Shown piece by piece: positions 43,031 through 51,552 of a DNA stretch of 64,000 nt. The notes beneath the pieces are model-generated. The model did not search any database and was not told where the DNA came from. It saw only the letters and a list, made by a program, of their open reading frames with translations. How positions within the stretch are numbered: the first letter of the stretch is position 1; each line of letters opens with the position of its first letter. The DNA is from DATKUK01 sp035530655 (GTDB lineage Bacteria; Planctomycetota; Phycisphaerae; UBA1845; DATKUK01). The stretch spans positions 143,199-207,198 of the forward strand of contig DATKUK010000102.1 in NCBI GenBank assembly GCA_035530655.1. Reading direction: 5' to 3'. Both the position numbers and the translations under genes were made by a program.

Positions 43031-44101
43031 ATGGACCTCGACGAACTCCGCCGCCAGATTGACCAGCTCGACACCCAGCTTGTCAAGCTGCTGAACCGCC
43101 GCGCCGAGGTGGTGGTCCAGGTCGGCCAGCTCAAGGCGGCCAACGGCACGCCTATCTATGCGCCCGACCGTGAAAAGCAGGTGGTTGACCGTATCGTCGA
43201 GCTCAATCAGGGTCCGCTTTTGGGCAAGACGCTGGTAGCGATCTGGCGCGAGATGATGAGCGGCTCGTTCGCTCTGGAAAAGCCGCTGCGTATCGCCTAC
43301 CTGGGCCCTGAAGGCACCAACTCGCACCTGGTCGCCACGGAGAAGTTCGGGGCCAGTGTCGAGTACGAGCCGGTCAGCATGATCGCCGGCGTATTCGACG
43401 AGGTCGCCCGCGAGCACGCCGACTTCGGCATGGTGCCCATCGAGAACAGCACCGGCGGCGGCGTGATCGATACCCTCGACGCGTTTGTCGAAACCGACGT
43501 CAAAATCTACGCGGAGATCAACCGCGTGATCCATCACCATCTGCTGGCCAACTGCCCACTCGAACGGGTCGAGCGAGTCTACTCCAAGCCGGAGGTGTTC
43601 GCTCAGTGCCAGCGATGGCTGGTCAGCGTGGGCCTGGCCGACAAGACCATTCCCGTCGCCAGCACCGCCAAGGCCGCCGAACTCGCCCGCACCGAGAGCT
43701 GGACGGCGGCGATCGGCAGCACGCTCGCCGCGGAACTGAACAACCTCAAAGTCATATGCAGCAACGTCGAGGACAATCCCAACAACATCACACGCTTCTT
43801 TGTCGTCGCGAGGCAATGGGCCAAACGAGTCGGAGACGACAAAACGGCGCTGATGTTCACCACCGCTCACCGGGCCGGCGCGCTCGCCCACGTGCTCGAT
43901 GTGTTCAAAACCGAGGGGATCAACCTTACGTTCATTACCTCGCGCCCGAGCAAGAAGCGCAATTGGGAGTATTACTTCTTCGTCGATGCCGAGGGCCACA
44001 TCGACGACGAGAATCTCACCCGCGCAGTCGAGCGCTGCAAGGAGCACTGCCTGGAACTGCACGTGTTGGGTTCGTTCCCTCGTGCCCCCGAGTCCACGTA
44101 G
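43031..44101 (+). CDS. pheA: Bifunctional chorismate mutase/prephenate dehydratase
   Basis: The protein has 356 residues. Chorismate mutase is at ~1-85 (LDELRRQIDQLDTQLVKLLNRRAEVV). Prephenate dehydratase follows (IAYLGPEGTNSHLVA, FGMVPIENSTGG, and the ITRFFVVAR end). The C-terminal ACT domain is ALAHVLDVFKTEGINLTFITSRPSKK, where TSRP replaces the ESRP of the Phe-binding site. It makes phenylpyruvate from chorismate. It is first in an operon with DAHP synthase 33 bp later. Confidence 0.95.
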   Translation: MDLDELRRQIDQLDTQLVKLLNRRAEVVVQVGQLKAANGTPIYAPDREKQVVDRIVELNQGPLLGKTLVAIWREMMSGSFALEKPLRIAYLGPEGTNSHLVATEKFGASVEYEPVSMIAGVFDEVAREHADFGMVPIENSTGGGVIDTLDAFVETDVKIYAEINRVIHHHLLANCPLERVERVYSKPEVFAQCQRWLVSVGLADKTIPVASTAKAAELARTESWTAAIGSTLAAELNNLKVICSNVEDNPNNITRFFVVARQWAKRVGDDKTALMFTTAHRAGALAHVLDVFKTEGINLTFITSRPSKKRNWEYYFFVDAEGHIDDENLTRAVERCKEHCLELHVLGSFPRAPEST

Positions 44102-44134
44102 CCACGCGACAGAGCGTTCCGCACAGGTATCACC

Positions 44135-45151
44135 ATGATCGTTATCCTGAAATCCGGCGCCAGCGAAGAGGTCGTTCAACATGTCGCTGAGCGCATCACC
44201 CAGCTTGGTCTGACCCCTCACATCTCTCGCGGTGAGTTCCGCACCATCATCGGCGCCATCGGCGAGGAAGGCGTTGCCCTGCCCGAGCAGCTCGAGCAGA
44301 TCGCCGGCGTCGAGAAGGTCATGCCGATCATGCGGCCTTACAAGCTGGCCAGCCGCGAGTTCCATCCCGACGACACCGCGCTGGAGATTCGCGGCGTGAA
44401 GATCGGCGGCGACTACTGCGCCGTAATCGCCGGCCCGTGCTCGGTCGAGAACCGCGAGCTGCTGCTCAACGTCGCGCGACAGGTCAAGGCCGCCGGCGCC
44501 TCGATCCTTCGCGGCGGGGCCTTCAAGCCGCGGACCAGCCCCTACAGCTTTCAGGGGTTGGGCAAAGAGGGGCTGGAGTACCTGGCGCAGGCCCGTGCAG
44601 AACTCGACATGCCCGTCATCACTGAGGTTATGGACCCGCGCGACGTCGAGCTCATGACCGACTACACCGACATCTACCAGATCGGTGCCCGCAACATGCA
44701 GAACTACAACCTTCTGCTCGAGGTCGGCCAGACCAACAAGCCGGTCTTCCTCAAGCGAGGCATGGCCGCCCCGATCAACGAGTTGCTCATGTCGGCTGAG
44801 TACGTCATGAGCCGCGGCAACCATCAGGTCATCCTCTGTGAGCGAGGCATCCGCACCTTCGAGACGCAGACGCGATTTACGCTGGATATCTCCGCCGTTC
44901 CCGTGATTCGAGCAAACAGCCACCTGCCGATCTTCGTCGATCCGTCGCACGCGGCCGGCAAGCGCGAACTCGTGGCCGACTTGGCCCTGGCGGGTATGGC
45001 CGCTGGGGCCCATGGCGTCATGGTCGAGGTGCACACCGATCCGGAGCAGGCCCTGTCGGACGGCCCCCAATCCATGTTGCCCAGCGGTTTTCGGCGGCTG
45101 ATGGAGCGGCTTCGCCAGGTCGCCGAAGTCTTGGGTCGCCGCCTCAACTAG
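44135..45151 (+). CDS. aroF: 3-deoxy-7-phosphoheptulonate synthase
   Basis: The protein has 338 residues of type I-beta. The N-terminal ferredoxin-like (ACT-like) domain covers ~1-70 (VILKSGASEEVVQHVAERI), and the barrel follows (VIAGPCSVENREL, LRGGAFKPRTSPYSFQGLG, QIGARNMQNYNLL, CERGIRTFE, FVDPSHAAGKRE). It makes DAHP from PEP and erythrose 4-phosphate, the first step to aromatic amino acids. The N-terminal domain gives feedback control in relatives. Confidence 0.95.
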   Translation: MIVILKSGASEEVVQHVAERITQLGLTPHISRGEFRTIIGAIGEEGVALPEQLEQIAGVEKVMPIMRPYKLASREFHPDDTALEIRGVKIGGDYCAVIAGPCSVENRELLLNVARQVKAAGASILRGGAFKPRTSPYSFQGLGKEGLEYLAQARAELDMPVITEVMDPRDVELMTDYTDIYQIGARNMQNYNLLLEVGQTNKPVFLKRGMAAPINELLMSAEYVMSRGNHQVILCERGIRTFETQTRFTLDISAVPVIRANSHLPIFVDPSHAAGKRELVADLALAGMAAGAHGVMVEVHTDPEQALSDGPQSMLPSGFRRLMERLRQVAEVLGRRLN

Positions 45152-45241
45152 CTCCTGTGGCGATTTCGGCATTGACTGCCCCCGCGGGCTGGACTACACT
45201 AAGGGTTTCATGAGAGCGAGCGAATGCGAGGATAAGTGCTG

Positions 45242-46048
45242 ATGCGACGACCGTTTGTGGCCGGCAACTGGAAGATGAACCTTACCCTTGCCTCCTCCGC
45301 CAAGCTGGTGGATGAGCTGATCGGGCATCCCGAAGCGTGTTGCCCGGGCGGCTCGGGCAACACCGAGCTTGCGGTCCAGGTGGCGGTGTGCCCCCCCTAC
45401 CCCTACCTGCTGGCGCTGAAAGACAGGCTGAACGGATCGTTCGTCGGGCTCGGGGCCCAGAACATGTACTGTGAGCCGTCCGGCGCGTTCACCGGCGAGG
45501 TATCGGCCGAGATGCTCAAGGATGTGGGGTGCCGGTACGTCATCATCGGCCACAGCGAGCGCCGGCACAGCATCGGGCGCGGCGAGCCGGATTCGCTGCT
45601 CAACGCCAAGCTCAAGGCGGCCCTGGCGGCGGGCCTCGAACCCATTTTCTGCATCGGCGAGAAGATCGAACAGCGAGATGGCGGCCAGACCGAGAATGTG
45701 CTCGAGCAGCAAATCCGTGCCGGCCTGGAGGGCATCGACGGCGACGGCGCGGCCAGGCTCGTCATCGCCTACGAGCCCGTCTGGGCCATCGGCACCGGAA
45801 GAAACGCCACGGCCGATCAGGCCCAGGAGGCGCACAAGTTTACGCGTGCCCTGCTCGGTGAGTTGTATGGCGAGCAGGTCGCTTCTGTCATTCCGATCCA
45901 ATACGGTGGCAGCGTCAAACCTGAAAACGTCGGGGAGTTGATGGTCCAGCCCGACGTGGATGGGGCCCTGGTCGGCGGCGCGAGCCTGAAGGCCGACTCG
46001 TTCGCCGCGATCGTGGCAGCCACCGCGCGAGCCAAGAAGCTCGCCTGA
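45242..46048 (+). CDS. tpiA: Triosephosphate isomerase
   Basis: The 268-residue protein begins RRPFVAGNWKMN. Catalytic His is in IIGHSERR, Glu in VIAYEPVWAIGTG. The phosphate loop IQYGGSVKPEN and GALVGGASLK complete it. It interconverts DHAP and glyceraldehyde 3-phosphate. ATG 45242 chosen; GTG 45236 is in frame. Cells put secG 30 bp downstream, a common bacterial order. Confidence 0.97.
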   Translation: MRRPFVAGNWKMNLTLASSAKLVDELIGHPEACCPGGSGNTELAVQVAVCPPYPYLLALKDRLNGSFVGLGAQNMYCEPSGAFTGEVSAEMLKDVGCRYVIIGHSERRHSIGRGEPDSLLNAKLKAALAAGLEPIFCIGEKIEQRDGGQTENVLEQQIRAGLEGIDGDGAARLVIAYEPVWAIGTGRNATADQAQEAHKFTRALLGELYGEQVASVIPIQYGGSVKPENVGELMVQPDVDGALVGGASLKADSFAAIVAATARAKKLA

Positions 46049-46078
46049 CAGGCCGCCTAGCAGCCCGAGGGTCATCCG

Positions 46079-46468
46079 ATGAATGCATTCGTTCTGGCGT
46101 CTTTCTGGCAGGGGTTGGCGGGTGTGTCGTTCATCATCATCTGCCTGCTGCTGCTGTTTGTGGTGCTCATTCAGAAAGGTCGCGGCGGCGGCTTAAGCGG
46201 CGCCTTCGGCGGAGCCGGGGGACACAGCGCGTTCGGGGCCAAGACCGGTGACGTCTTCACGTGGATCACTGTCGTGCTGGCGGGGCTGTTCATCCTGGTC
46301 TCGACGGGCCTGAATTTTGTATTCCTCCCGCAACGGTCGGAGCTGCCGACCACGCCTCCGGGCGTCGAGTCGGCCGAGCCCAACCAGGTCCAAGCCCCGT
46401 CTGCACCGGTATCGGCCGGCCAAAACGCGCCGACCGAACTGCCCGCGCCGTCACCCGTCACCGAGTAG
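46079..46468 (+). CDS. secG: Preprotein translocase subunit SecG
   Basis: The 129-residue protein has two transmembrane helices (FIIICLLLLFVVLIQ and WITVVLAGLFILVSTGL) with the conserved KGRGGGLSGAFGG loop and GAKTGDVFT between them, then a Pro-rich tail. It assists SecYE export. It follows tpiA as in many bacteria. Confidence 0.93.
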   Translation: MNAFVLASFWQGLAGVSFIIICLLLLFVVLIQKGRGGGLSGAFGGAGGHSAFGAKTGDVFTWITVVLAGLFILVSTGLNFVFLPQRSELPTTPPGVESAEPNQVQAPSAPVSAGQNAPTELPAPSPVTE

Positions 46469-46505
46469 CTCGGAAGACGAATGCGCAGCCTGGAGGTCCA
46501 GCCCC

Positions 46506-47387
46506 GTGATACAATCCATGACCGGTTTCGGCGAAGCCCAGCACCACGAGCCGGGGCTGACCTACACGCTGGAGATTCGCAGCCTCAATAACCGATACTT
46601 CAAGCCGGCTATCAAACTGCCTGAACCCCTGCAATTCCTCGAAGCCAATGTTGAAAAACTGCTCCGCAGCCGGCTTGGACGCGGCAGCGTGACCTACACC
46701 CTTCGCCTTCGTAGCGAGACGGTGGAGGCCGCACACGACATCAACACGGCCGCCCTCCAGTGGTACCTCGACCGTCTCCGTCAGGTCCAGCCGGCTGCAA
46801 GTCCGGTTTCGATCGACATGGCCACCATCCTCATGCTCCCCGGCGTCTGCCAGCCCAGGCAGATCGACGACGAGGCTCGCGATGCCCAGTGGCAGGTCGT
46901 TCAGCAGCTCACCGAGCAAGCGCTCGACCGCCTGCTGGCCATGCGGCGCGAGGAAGGACAGGCCCTCCGTCTCGACCTTCTGACTCAGTGTCAGGCCATC
47001 CGCGATCACCTCGATGTCGTCGCTCGCCGGGCTCCCAGCGTGATTCAGGAATACCATCAGCGCCTCGTCCGGCGCGTTCAGGAGCTTACCGCCGGGGCCA
47101 CGCTGGAGCTGAGCAAAGACGATCTGGCCCGCGAGGTGGCTGTCTTCGCCGAGCGATCCGACGTCAATGAGGAGTTGGCTCGGCTGGCGAGCCATCTGGA
47201 CCAGTTCGTGCAGCTCTGCGACAGTAAGGAGCACGCCGGCAGGAAATTCGATTTCATTGCTCAGGAAATGTTGCGCGAGGCCAATACCATCGGCAGCAAG
47301 GGCAACGACGGAGAGATCGCCCGCGAGATCGTCGAAGTAAAAAGTCGTATTGATCGGCTCAAGGAACAGGTTCAGAACGTTGAGTAA
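46506..47387 (+). CDS. yicC: YicC-family endoribonuclease
   Basis: The 293-residue protein starts (GTG 46506) IQSMTGFGEA, the family N-terminus. It ends with the conserved C-terminal half: KFDFIAQEMLREANTIGSKGND and IAREIVEVKSRIDRLKEQVQNVE. YicC proteins are RNA-processing endonucleases. The stop overlaps the probable TTG start of gmk, so the two are coupled. Confidence 0.9.
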   Translation: MIQSMTGFGEAQHHEPGLTYTLEIRSLNNRYFKPAIKLPEPLQFLEANVEKLLRSRLGRGSVTYTLRLRSETVEAAHDINTAALQWYLDRLRQVQPAASPVSIDMATILMLPGVCQPRQIDDEARDAQWQVVQQLTEQALDRLLAMRREEGQALRLDLLTQCQAIRDHLDVVARRAPSVIQEYHQRLVRRVQELTAGATLELSKDDLAREVAVFAERSDVNEELARLASHLDQFVQLCDSKEHAGRKFDFIAQEMLREANTIGSKGNDGEIAREIVEVKSRIDRLKEQVQNVE

Positions 47388-48018
47388 ACCCGAAGCCGAA
47401 ACGCCAGTCGATTCCGCCGGGCGAGGCACCCTGGTGGTCGTCTCCGGCCCCAGTGGGGTGGGCAAGAGCACCATCGTCCAGCGCCTGAAGGAGCGACTCA
47501 ACGCTCAACTCAGCGTCTCGGCTACCACGCGCCCACCCGGCCCCACGGAGAGCGACGGTCGCGACTACTATTTCCTCGACCGCCGCCAGTTCGAGCAGAA
47601 ACGGCAAGCCGGCGAGTTGCTCGAACACGCCGAGTATCTTGGGCACCTCTATGGCACGCCGGCCGAACCTGTCCGAGCCGCCCTGGGCGACGGCAAAATC
47701 GTCTTGCTGGAGATCGAAGTCCAAGGCGGGTTGCAGGTGGCCGCCATGATGCCCGACGCCGTGATGATCTATATCCTGCCGCCGCCGCGCTCGAAGGCGC
47801 TTGGCGAACGGCTCCAGGGCCGCGGTCGCGATCGGGAGGAGACGATCCGCCAAAGACTGGCCCATGCCGACGAGGAAATACGTTTGGCCCGACAGAGCGG
47901 TAAATACCGCTACTTCGTGGTCAACGACGTTTTGGACGATGCCGTCCAGCAGATTGTGCAAATCATCCAGGACCATCGCCGCGAGACCGCACGTTGCGGC
48001 CCGCTTGCGACAGGGTAG
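47380..48018 (+). CDS. gmk: Guanylate kinase
   Basis: The protein is 212 residues from TTG 47380. It has GTLVVVSGPSGVGKSTIV (P-loop), SVSATTRPPGPTESDGRDYYFL (GMP binding), YGTPAEPVRAAL and VLLEIEVQGGLQV. It converts GMP to GDP. It lies between yicC and rpoZ, a widely conserved order. The TTG start is chosen from its overlap with the yicC stop. Confidence 0.95.
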   Translation: MSKPEAETPVDSAGRGTLVVVSGPSGVGKSTIVQRLKERLNAQLSVSATTRPPGPTESDGRDYYFLDRRQFEQKRQAGELLEHAEYLGHLYGTPAEPVRAALGDGKIVLLEIEVQGGLQVAAMMPDAVMIYILPPPRSKALGERLQGRGRDREETIRQRLAHADEEIRLARQSGKYRYFVVNDVLDDAVQQIVQIIQDHRRETARCGPLATG

Positions 48019-48036
48019 TGCAGGAGGCAGTCATTC

Positions 48037-48264
48037 ATGATTGAGGCACTCAAGAGCGACGAGGTGGTCAACAAGGTGGGCGGACGTTTCAAGCTGACCG
48101 CCATGATCCAGAAGCGCTGGCTTGAACTGATGCAGGGCGCACGCCCCACCGTTGATCCTGAAGGCAGGACCACCATGGAGGTCATTGTCGAAGAGATCCT
48201 GCAGGGCAACATCGTTATTGACTACGAGAACAGCGATATTGCCCCGCCAGATGAAGTCAACTGA
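48037..48264 (+). CDS. rpoZ: RNA polymerase omega subunit
   Basis: The 75-residue protein has the omega pattern: short N-terminus, GGRFKLTAMIQKRWLELMQGARP, then VIVEEILQGNIVID. It sits directly after gmk, the usual place of rpoZ. Its 3' end overlaps the coaC start by 14 bases. Confidence 0.85.
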   Translation: MIEALKSDEVVNKVGGRFKLTAMIQKRWLELMQGARPTVDPEGRTTMEVIVEEILQGNIVIDYENSDIAPPDEVN

Positions 48265-48880
48265 GTCGACGGCCGCCGGCGAGCTGGAAGGCTACGAGTT
48301 GATCCTCGCAGTGTGCGGCGGCATTGCGGCCTACAAGCTCTGCCAGGTCACATCCACACTGGTGCAGCGGGGTTGCGGCGTCACGGTGGCCATGACTGAA
48401 GCCGCCACCCGCTTCCTGGGACCAGCCACCTTCCAGTCGCTGACGGGCAGGCAGGTTTTCACCACGCTTTGGGACGCGCAGAACTACTACGACCCCCAGC
48501 ACCTCAAGCTCAGCAGCCGCGCCGACCTGCTGCTTGTCGCGCCGGCCACAGCCAACATCATCGGCAAAGCGGCTTGCGGCATCGCCGACGAGTTGGTCAG
48601 CACAATGATCATGGCCGCCGACTGCCCGGTGGTCTTTGCCCCCGCGATGAACCAGCGGATGTGGCGTAACCCCGTCGTCGAACGTAACGTCCGTATGCTC
48701 AAGGACTTGGGCTATTCTTTTATCGAACCCACGTCGGGATGGCTGGCCTGCGGCGAGGTGGGACCGGGGCGTCTGGCCGACGTGGATACGATCGTCGCCT
48801 TCGTCGCCGACAGACTTAGGGCGGGGCAGCGCCCAAGTCCGCCGGATGACGCACCCGCCGCCAAGGAAGACGGTCCGTGA
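48251..48880 (+). CDS. coaC: Phosphopantothenoylcysteine decarboxylase (separate CoaC)
   Basis: The 209-residue flavoprotein has LILAVCGGIAAYKLCQVTSTL, SSRADLLLVAPATANIIGKAACGIADELVS, APAMNQRMW and the Cys in GWLACGEVGPGRL. It decarboxylates 4'-phosphopantothenoylcysteine in coenzyme A synthesis. Most bacteria fuse it to CoaB; here the gene stops after this domain and the synthetase follows with a 4-base overlap. ATG 48251 lies inside rpoZ. Confidence 0.9.
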   Translation: MKSTESTAAGELEGYELILAVCGGIAAYKLCQVTSTLVQRGCGVTVAMTEAATRFLGPATFQSLTGRQVFTTLWDAQNYYDPQHLKLSSRADLLLVAPATANIIGKAACGIADELVSTMIMAADCPVVFAPAMNQRMWRNPVVERNVRMLKDLGYSFIEPTSGWLACGEVGPGRLADVDTIVAFVADRLRAGQRPSPPDDAPAAKEDGP

Positions 48881-49515
48881 GGACTCTCGTAACCGCCGGC
48901 CCCACCCGCGAGCACTTCGACAGCGTCCGCTTTATATCCAATCCGTCCAGCGGCAAGATGGGCTTCGCTGTGGCCGCCGCCGCCGCGGATCGAGGTCACA
49001 CCGTGACCCTGGTCGCCGGTCCGGTTGAGTTGCCCGACCCCAGCGGCGTCCGAACCATTCACGTGGTGTCCAGCGCTGAGATGGCCCGCGCGTGCAAGGC
49101 CTGCTTCAAATCGTGCGACGTTGTGATCATGACCGCTGCCGTGTGTGACTACCGCCCCGCCAAGCCGGCCCGCCACAAGCTGGCCAAGAGTCACGAAGCG
49201 CGAGCGATCACGCTTGTACCCACCGAGGATATCCTCGCCTCGTTGGGCCGCATGAAAACCCGCAGCGAGATCCTGATAGGATTCGCCATGGAGGATCGTC
49301 AGCCCCGACGAAAGGCGCGTGCCAAGCTCGAGCGCAAGAACCTCGACGCGATCTTCCTGAACGGACCCGCGAACATCGGCTCGGATCAGGCCGAAGTGCA
49401 ACTGCTCGTGCGAGGCGGACGATGGCAGCCCTGGCCTCGCGCCAGCAAGAGGCGGGTGGCCGACAGAATCGTGCGACTCGCCGAGCGACTTCACGCCCGC
49501 GCCGTTGACAAGTAA
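48877..49515 (+). CDS. coaB: Phosphopantothenate-cysteine ligase (separate CoaB)
   Basis: The 212-residue protein starts (GTG 48877) RTLVTAGPTREHFDSVRFISNPSSGKMG, which is the CoaB N-terminus. VVIMTAAVCDYRP and the Lys-rich AKLERKNLDAIFLN region follow. It joins cysteine to 4'-phosphopantothenate. Overlap with coaC (GTGA) suggests coupled synthesis of the two halves of the usual CoaBC fusion. Confidence 0.9.
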   Translation: MRTLVTAGPTREHFDSVRFISNPSSGKMGFAVAAAAADRGHTVTLVAGPVELPDPSGVRTIHVVSSAEMARACKACFKSCDVVIMTAAVCDYRPAKPARHKLAKSHEARAITLVPTEDILASLGRMKTRSEILIGFAMEDRQPRRKARAKLERKNLDAIFLNGPANIGSDQAEVQLLVRGGRWQPWPRASKRRVADRIVRLAERLHARAVDK

Positions 49516-49603
49516 GCTTCTCAGTCATACCGTAGTCACCCAGTAGATGGCGCGATCGCGACAGCCTCGTTTGTCGCTGCCTTTCCTTGCATAAAGTACC
49601 GTT

Positions 49604-50755
49604 ATGTCGCCGGCACCGACCGACTTGGCCCGCCCCAAGAGCGTCCTCGGCCCCATCCTGGCTCCGCTGCTCATCCTCGGCCTGCTCTACGCCTTTATCT
49701 GCGCCATCAACGTGATGGGCGGCGGGCTGAAGATCCTCGCACAGGCGCCCGCCACCGAGGCCGCCATTCAAAGCCTCTTCGCCCGTGCCGCCAATCCGCT
49801 GGCCGGCTTGTTCGTCGGCATCCTGATCACGTCGTTCGTCCAGAGCTCGTCCTTCACTACCTCCCTGACGGTCGGGTTGGTCGCGACCGGCCAGATCTCG
49901 GTCGTCGGCGCCGTGCCGATCATCATGGGAGCCAATATCGGTACCAGTGTGACCAACATGTTGGTATCCCTGGGACACGTGTCGGCCAGACTGGAGTTTC
50001 GCCGAGCGTTTGGGGCCGCCATCGTTCACGACATATTCAACGTCCTCACGGTGGCCTTGATCCTGCCCATCGAACTGACCACCCATGCACTTAGCCGTGC
50101 CGCCATCGCCTTGGCTTCGGTTTTCATCAGCCCCACCGAGACCGTCCCCACCAATCCACTGAAGGCCGCCACCCAGCCCGTGGTCGACGGCGTTCGCGCC
50201 GGGCTGGAGCATCTGCTTGCCGCCAGAGAGGAGTGGCTCGGCGCCGTCATGGGCCTGATCGGCCTGGCAGCTCTGTTGCTGTCGCTGGTCCTGCTGGTGC
50301 GGGTGCTGAAGCGATTGGTCCTTTCTCGGCTCGAAGCCTTCTTCGCGCGTTATTTCTTCCGAAACTGGGCGTTGGCCCTGACCCTCGGGCTCTGCGTAAC
50401 CGTCCTGGTGCAATCCAGCAGTGTCACCACCAGCCTGGTCGTGCCGCTGGCGGGCGCCGGCGTCTTGCGGCTACCGCAGGTGTTTCCATATACCCTGGGA
50501 GCCAACATCGGCACCACGGTCACCAGCCTGCTCGCGGCAGCGGCGACCGGAACCCCTGCCGGCCTGGCGGTCGCGTTTGCTCACCTGCTTTTCAACGCGG
50601 CCGGGACCGCGATTTTCCTGCCGTTGCGCGCTATCCCGATTCGGTTGGCCCACTGGTATGCCACGCTGGCAGCCACGCGCAGGGGCCTTGCGCTGCTGTA
50701 TCTGGTCGTGGTGTTCTTTGTGCTGCCGTTTCTGTGTATCATGCTTAGCTGGTAG
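49604..50755 (+). CDS. Na/phosphate cotransporter family protein
   Basis: The 383-residue membrane protein has two inverted halves. Each carries the family signature: QSSSFTTSLTVGLVATGQ with MGANIGTSVTNMLVSLG, and QSSSVTTSLVVPLAGAGVL with LGANIGTTVTSLLAA. It imports phosphate with sodium. A PhoU-like gene follows 22 bp later, the usual partner. Confidence 0.9.
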   Translation: MSPAPTDLARPKSVLGPILAPLLILGLLYAFICAINVMGGGLKILAQAPATEAAIQSLFARAANPLAGLFVGILITSFVQSSSFTTSLTVGLVATGQISVVGAVPIIMGANIGTSVTNMLVSLGHVSARLEFRRAFGAAIVHDIFNVLTVALILPIELTTHALSRAAIALASVFISPTETVPTNPLKAATQPVVDGVRAGLEHLLAAREEWLGAVMGLIGLAALLLSLVLLVRVLKRLVLSRLEAFFARYFFRNWALALTLGLCVTVLVQSSSVTTSLVVPLAGAGVLRLPQVFPYTLGANIGTTVTSLLAAAATGTPAGLAVAFAHLLFNAAGTAIFLPLRAIPIRLAHWYATLAATRRGLALLYLVVVFFVLPFLCIMLSW

Positions 50756-50777
50756 ACGACCATGGAAGGCTTGAGTC

Positions 50778-51482
50778 ATGTTTAGCCAAATCCTCAAGGC
50801 GCTGCGCGCCAGGCGCATTGCCGAAGAGCTGCTGACCGAGTTGGACCAGATGCTCTCCCACACGGCCTGGATGTTCGATCGGGCCTCATCCGTGCTCCAG
50901 CGGACCGTCACGGCCGAGGAGGTTCGCGAAAGCCTGTATCGCCGCGACCGGGAAGTCAACGAACTCGAACGCAGCATGCGCCGAAAAATCATTCGCCATC
51001 TGACAATCAACCCCGGTAGCGAGGTCGCCGGCTGTCTAATGTTCATGTCGCTGGCCAAGGACGCCGAACGTATTGGCGACTATTGCAAGAACGTCTTTGA
51101 GGTGGGCGTGTTCTTCAGGCGTCAACTGCGTGCCCAGCACTACGCTGGACGGCTCAATGAGGTTCGCCAACAAGTGCAAGCGATGTTCGAGCAGGCCCGA
51201 CACGCTATCGGCCAGGCCGACCCGGATACGGCCAGGAACGTGATCGACAGCGCCGGACAAATCAGCAGAAAGTGCGAAGACGTGGTTCACCAGTTGCTTC
51301 AGGAGCATCACGAACTGGACACCGACGAGGCGGTCGCCTATTCGCTTCTCGCGCGCCACTACAAGCGCGTAAGCGCTCATCTAAGTAACATCTGCACGGC
51401 TGTGGTCAGCCCGATTGACATGCTCGATTTCCACGACGAGCCCACGCCGCCCGACGGTCCGCCTCCTCCAACCCAACCATGA
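50778..51482 (+). CDS. PhoU-like regulator
   Basis: The 234-residue helical protein has a PhoU-type bundle: NELERSMRRKIIRHLTI, MSLAKDAERIGDYCKNVFEV and SLLARHYKRVSAHLSNICTAVV. The E/DxxxD patterns bind metal in relatives. It probably controls the cotransporter encoded just upstream. Its Pro-rich C-terminus is short. Confidence 0.8.
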   Translation: MFSQILKALRARRIAEELLTELDQMLSHTAWMFDRASSVLQRTVTAEEVRESLYRRDREVNELERSMRRKIIRHLTINPGSEVAGCLMFMSLAKDAERIGDYCKNVFEVGVFFRRQLRAQHYAGRLNEVRQQVQAMFEQARHAIGQADPDTARNVIDSAGQISRKCEDVVHQLLQEHHELDTDEAVAYSLLARHYKRVSAHLSNICTAVVSPIDMLDFHDEPTPPDGPPPPTQP

Positions 51483-51552
51483 GCCGCCGCAGCCAGGCTT
51501 TACGGTGCCTGCCCGATGTGTACCCCGTTCTGTTGCCCTTGCGGAGGTCGTT

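Noticed and set aside
42986..45172. 728-residue frame antisense to pheA and the DAHP synthase gene
   Set aside because: Caused by high-GC third positions; the sense strand carries complete, well-conserved enzymes.
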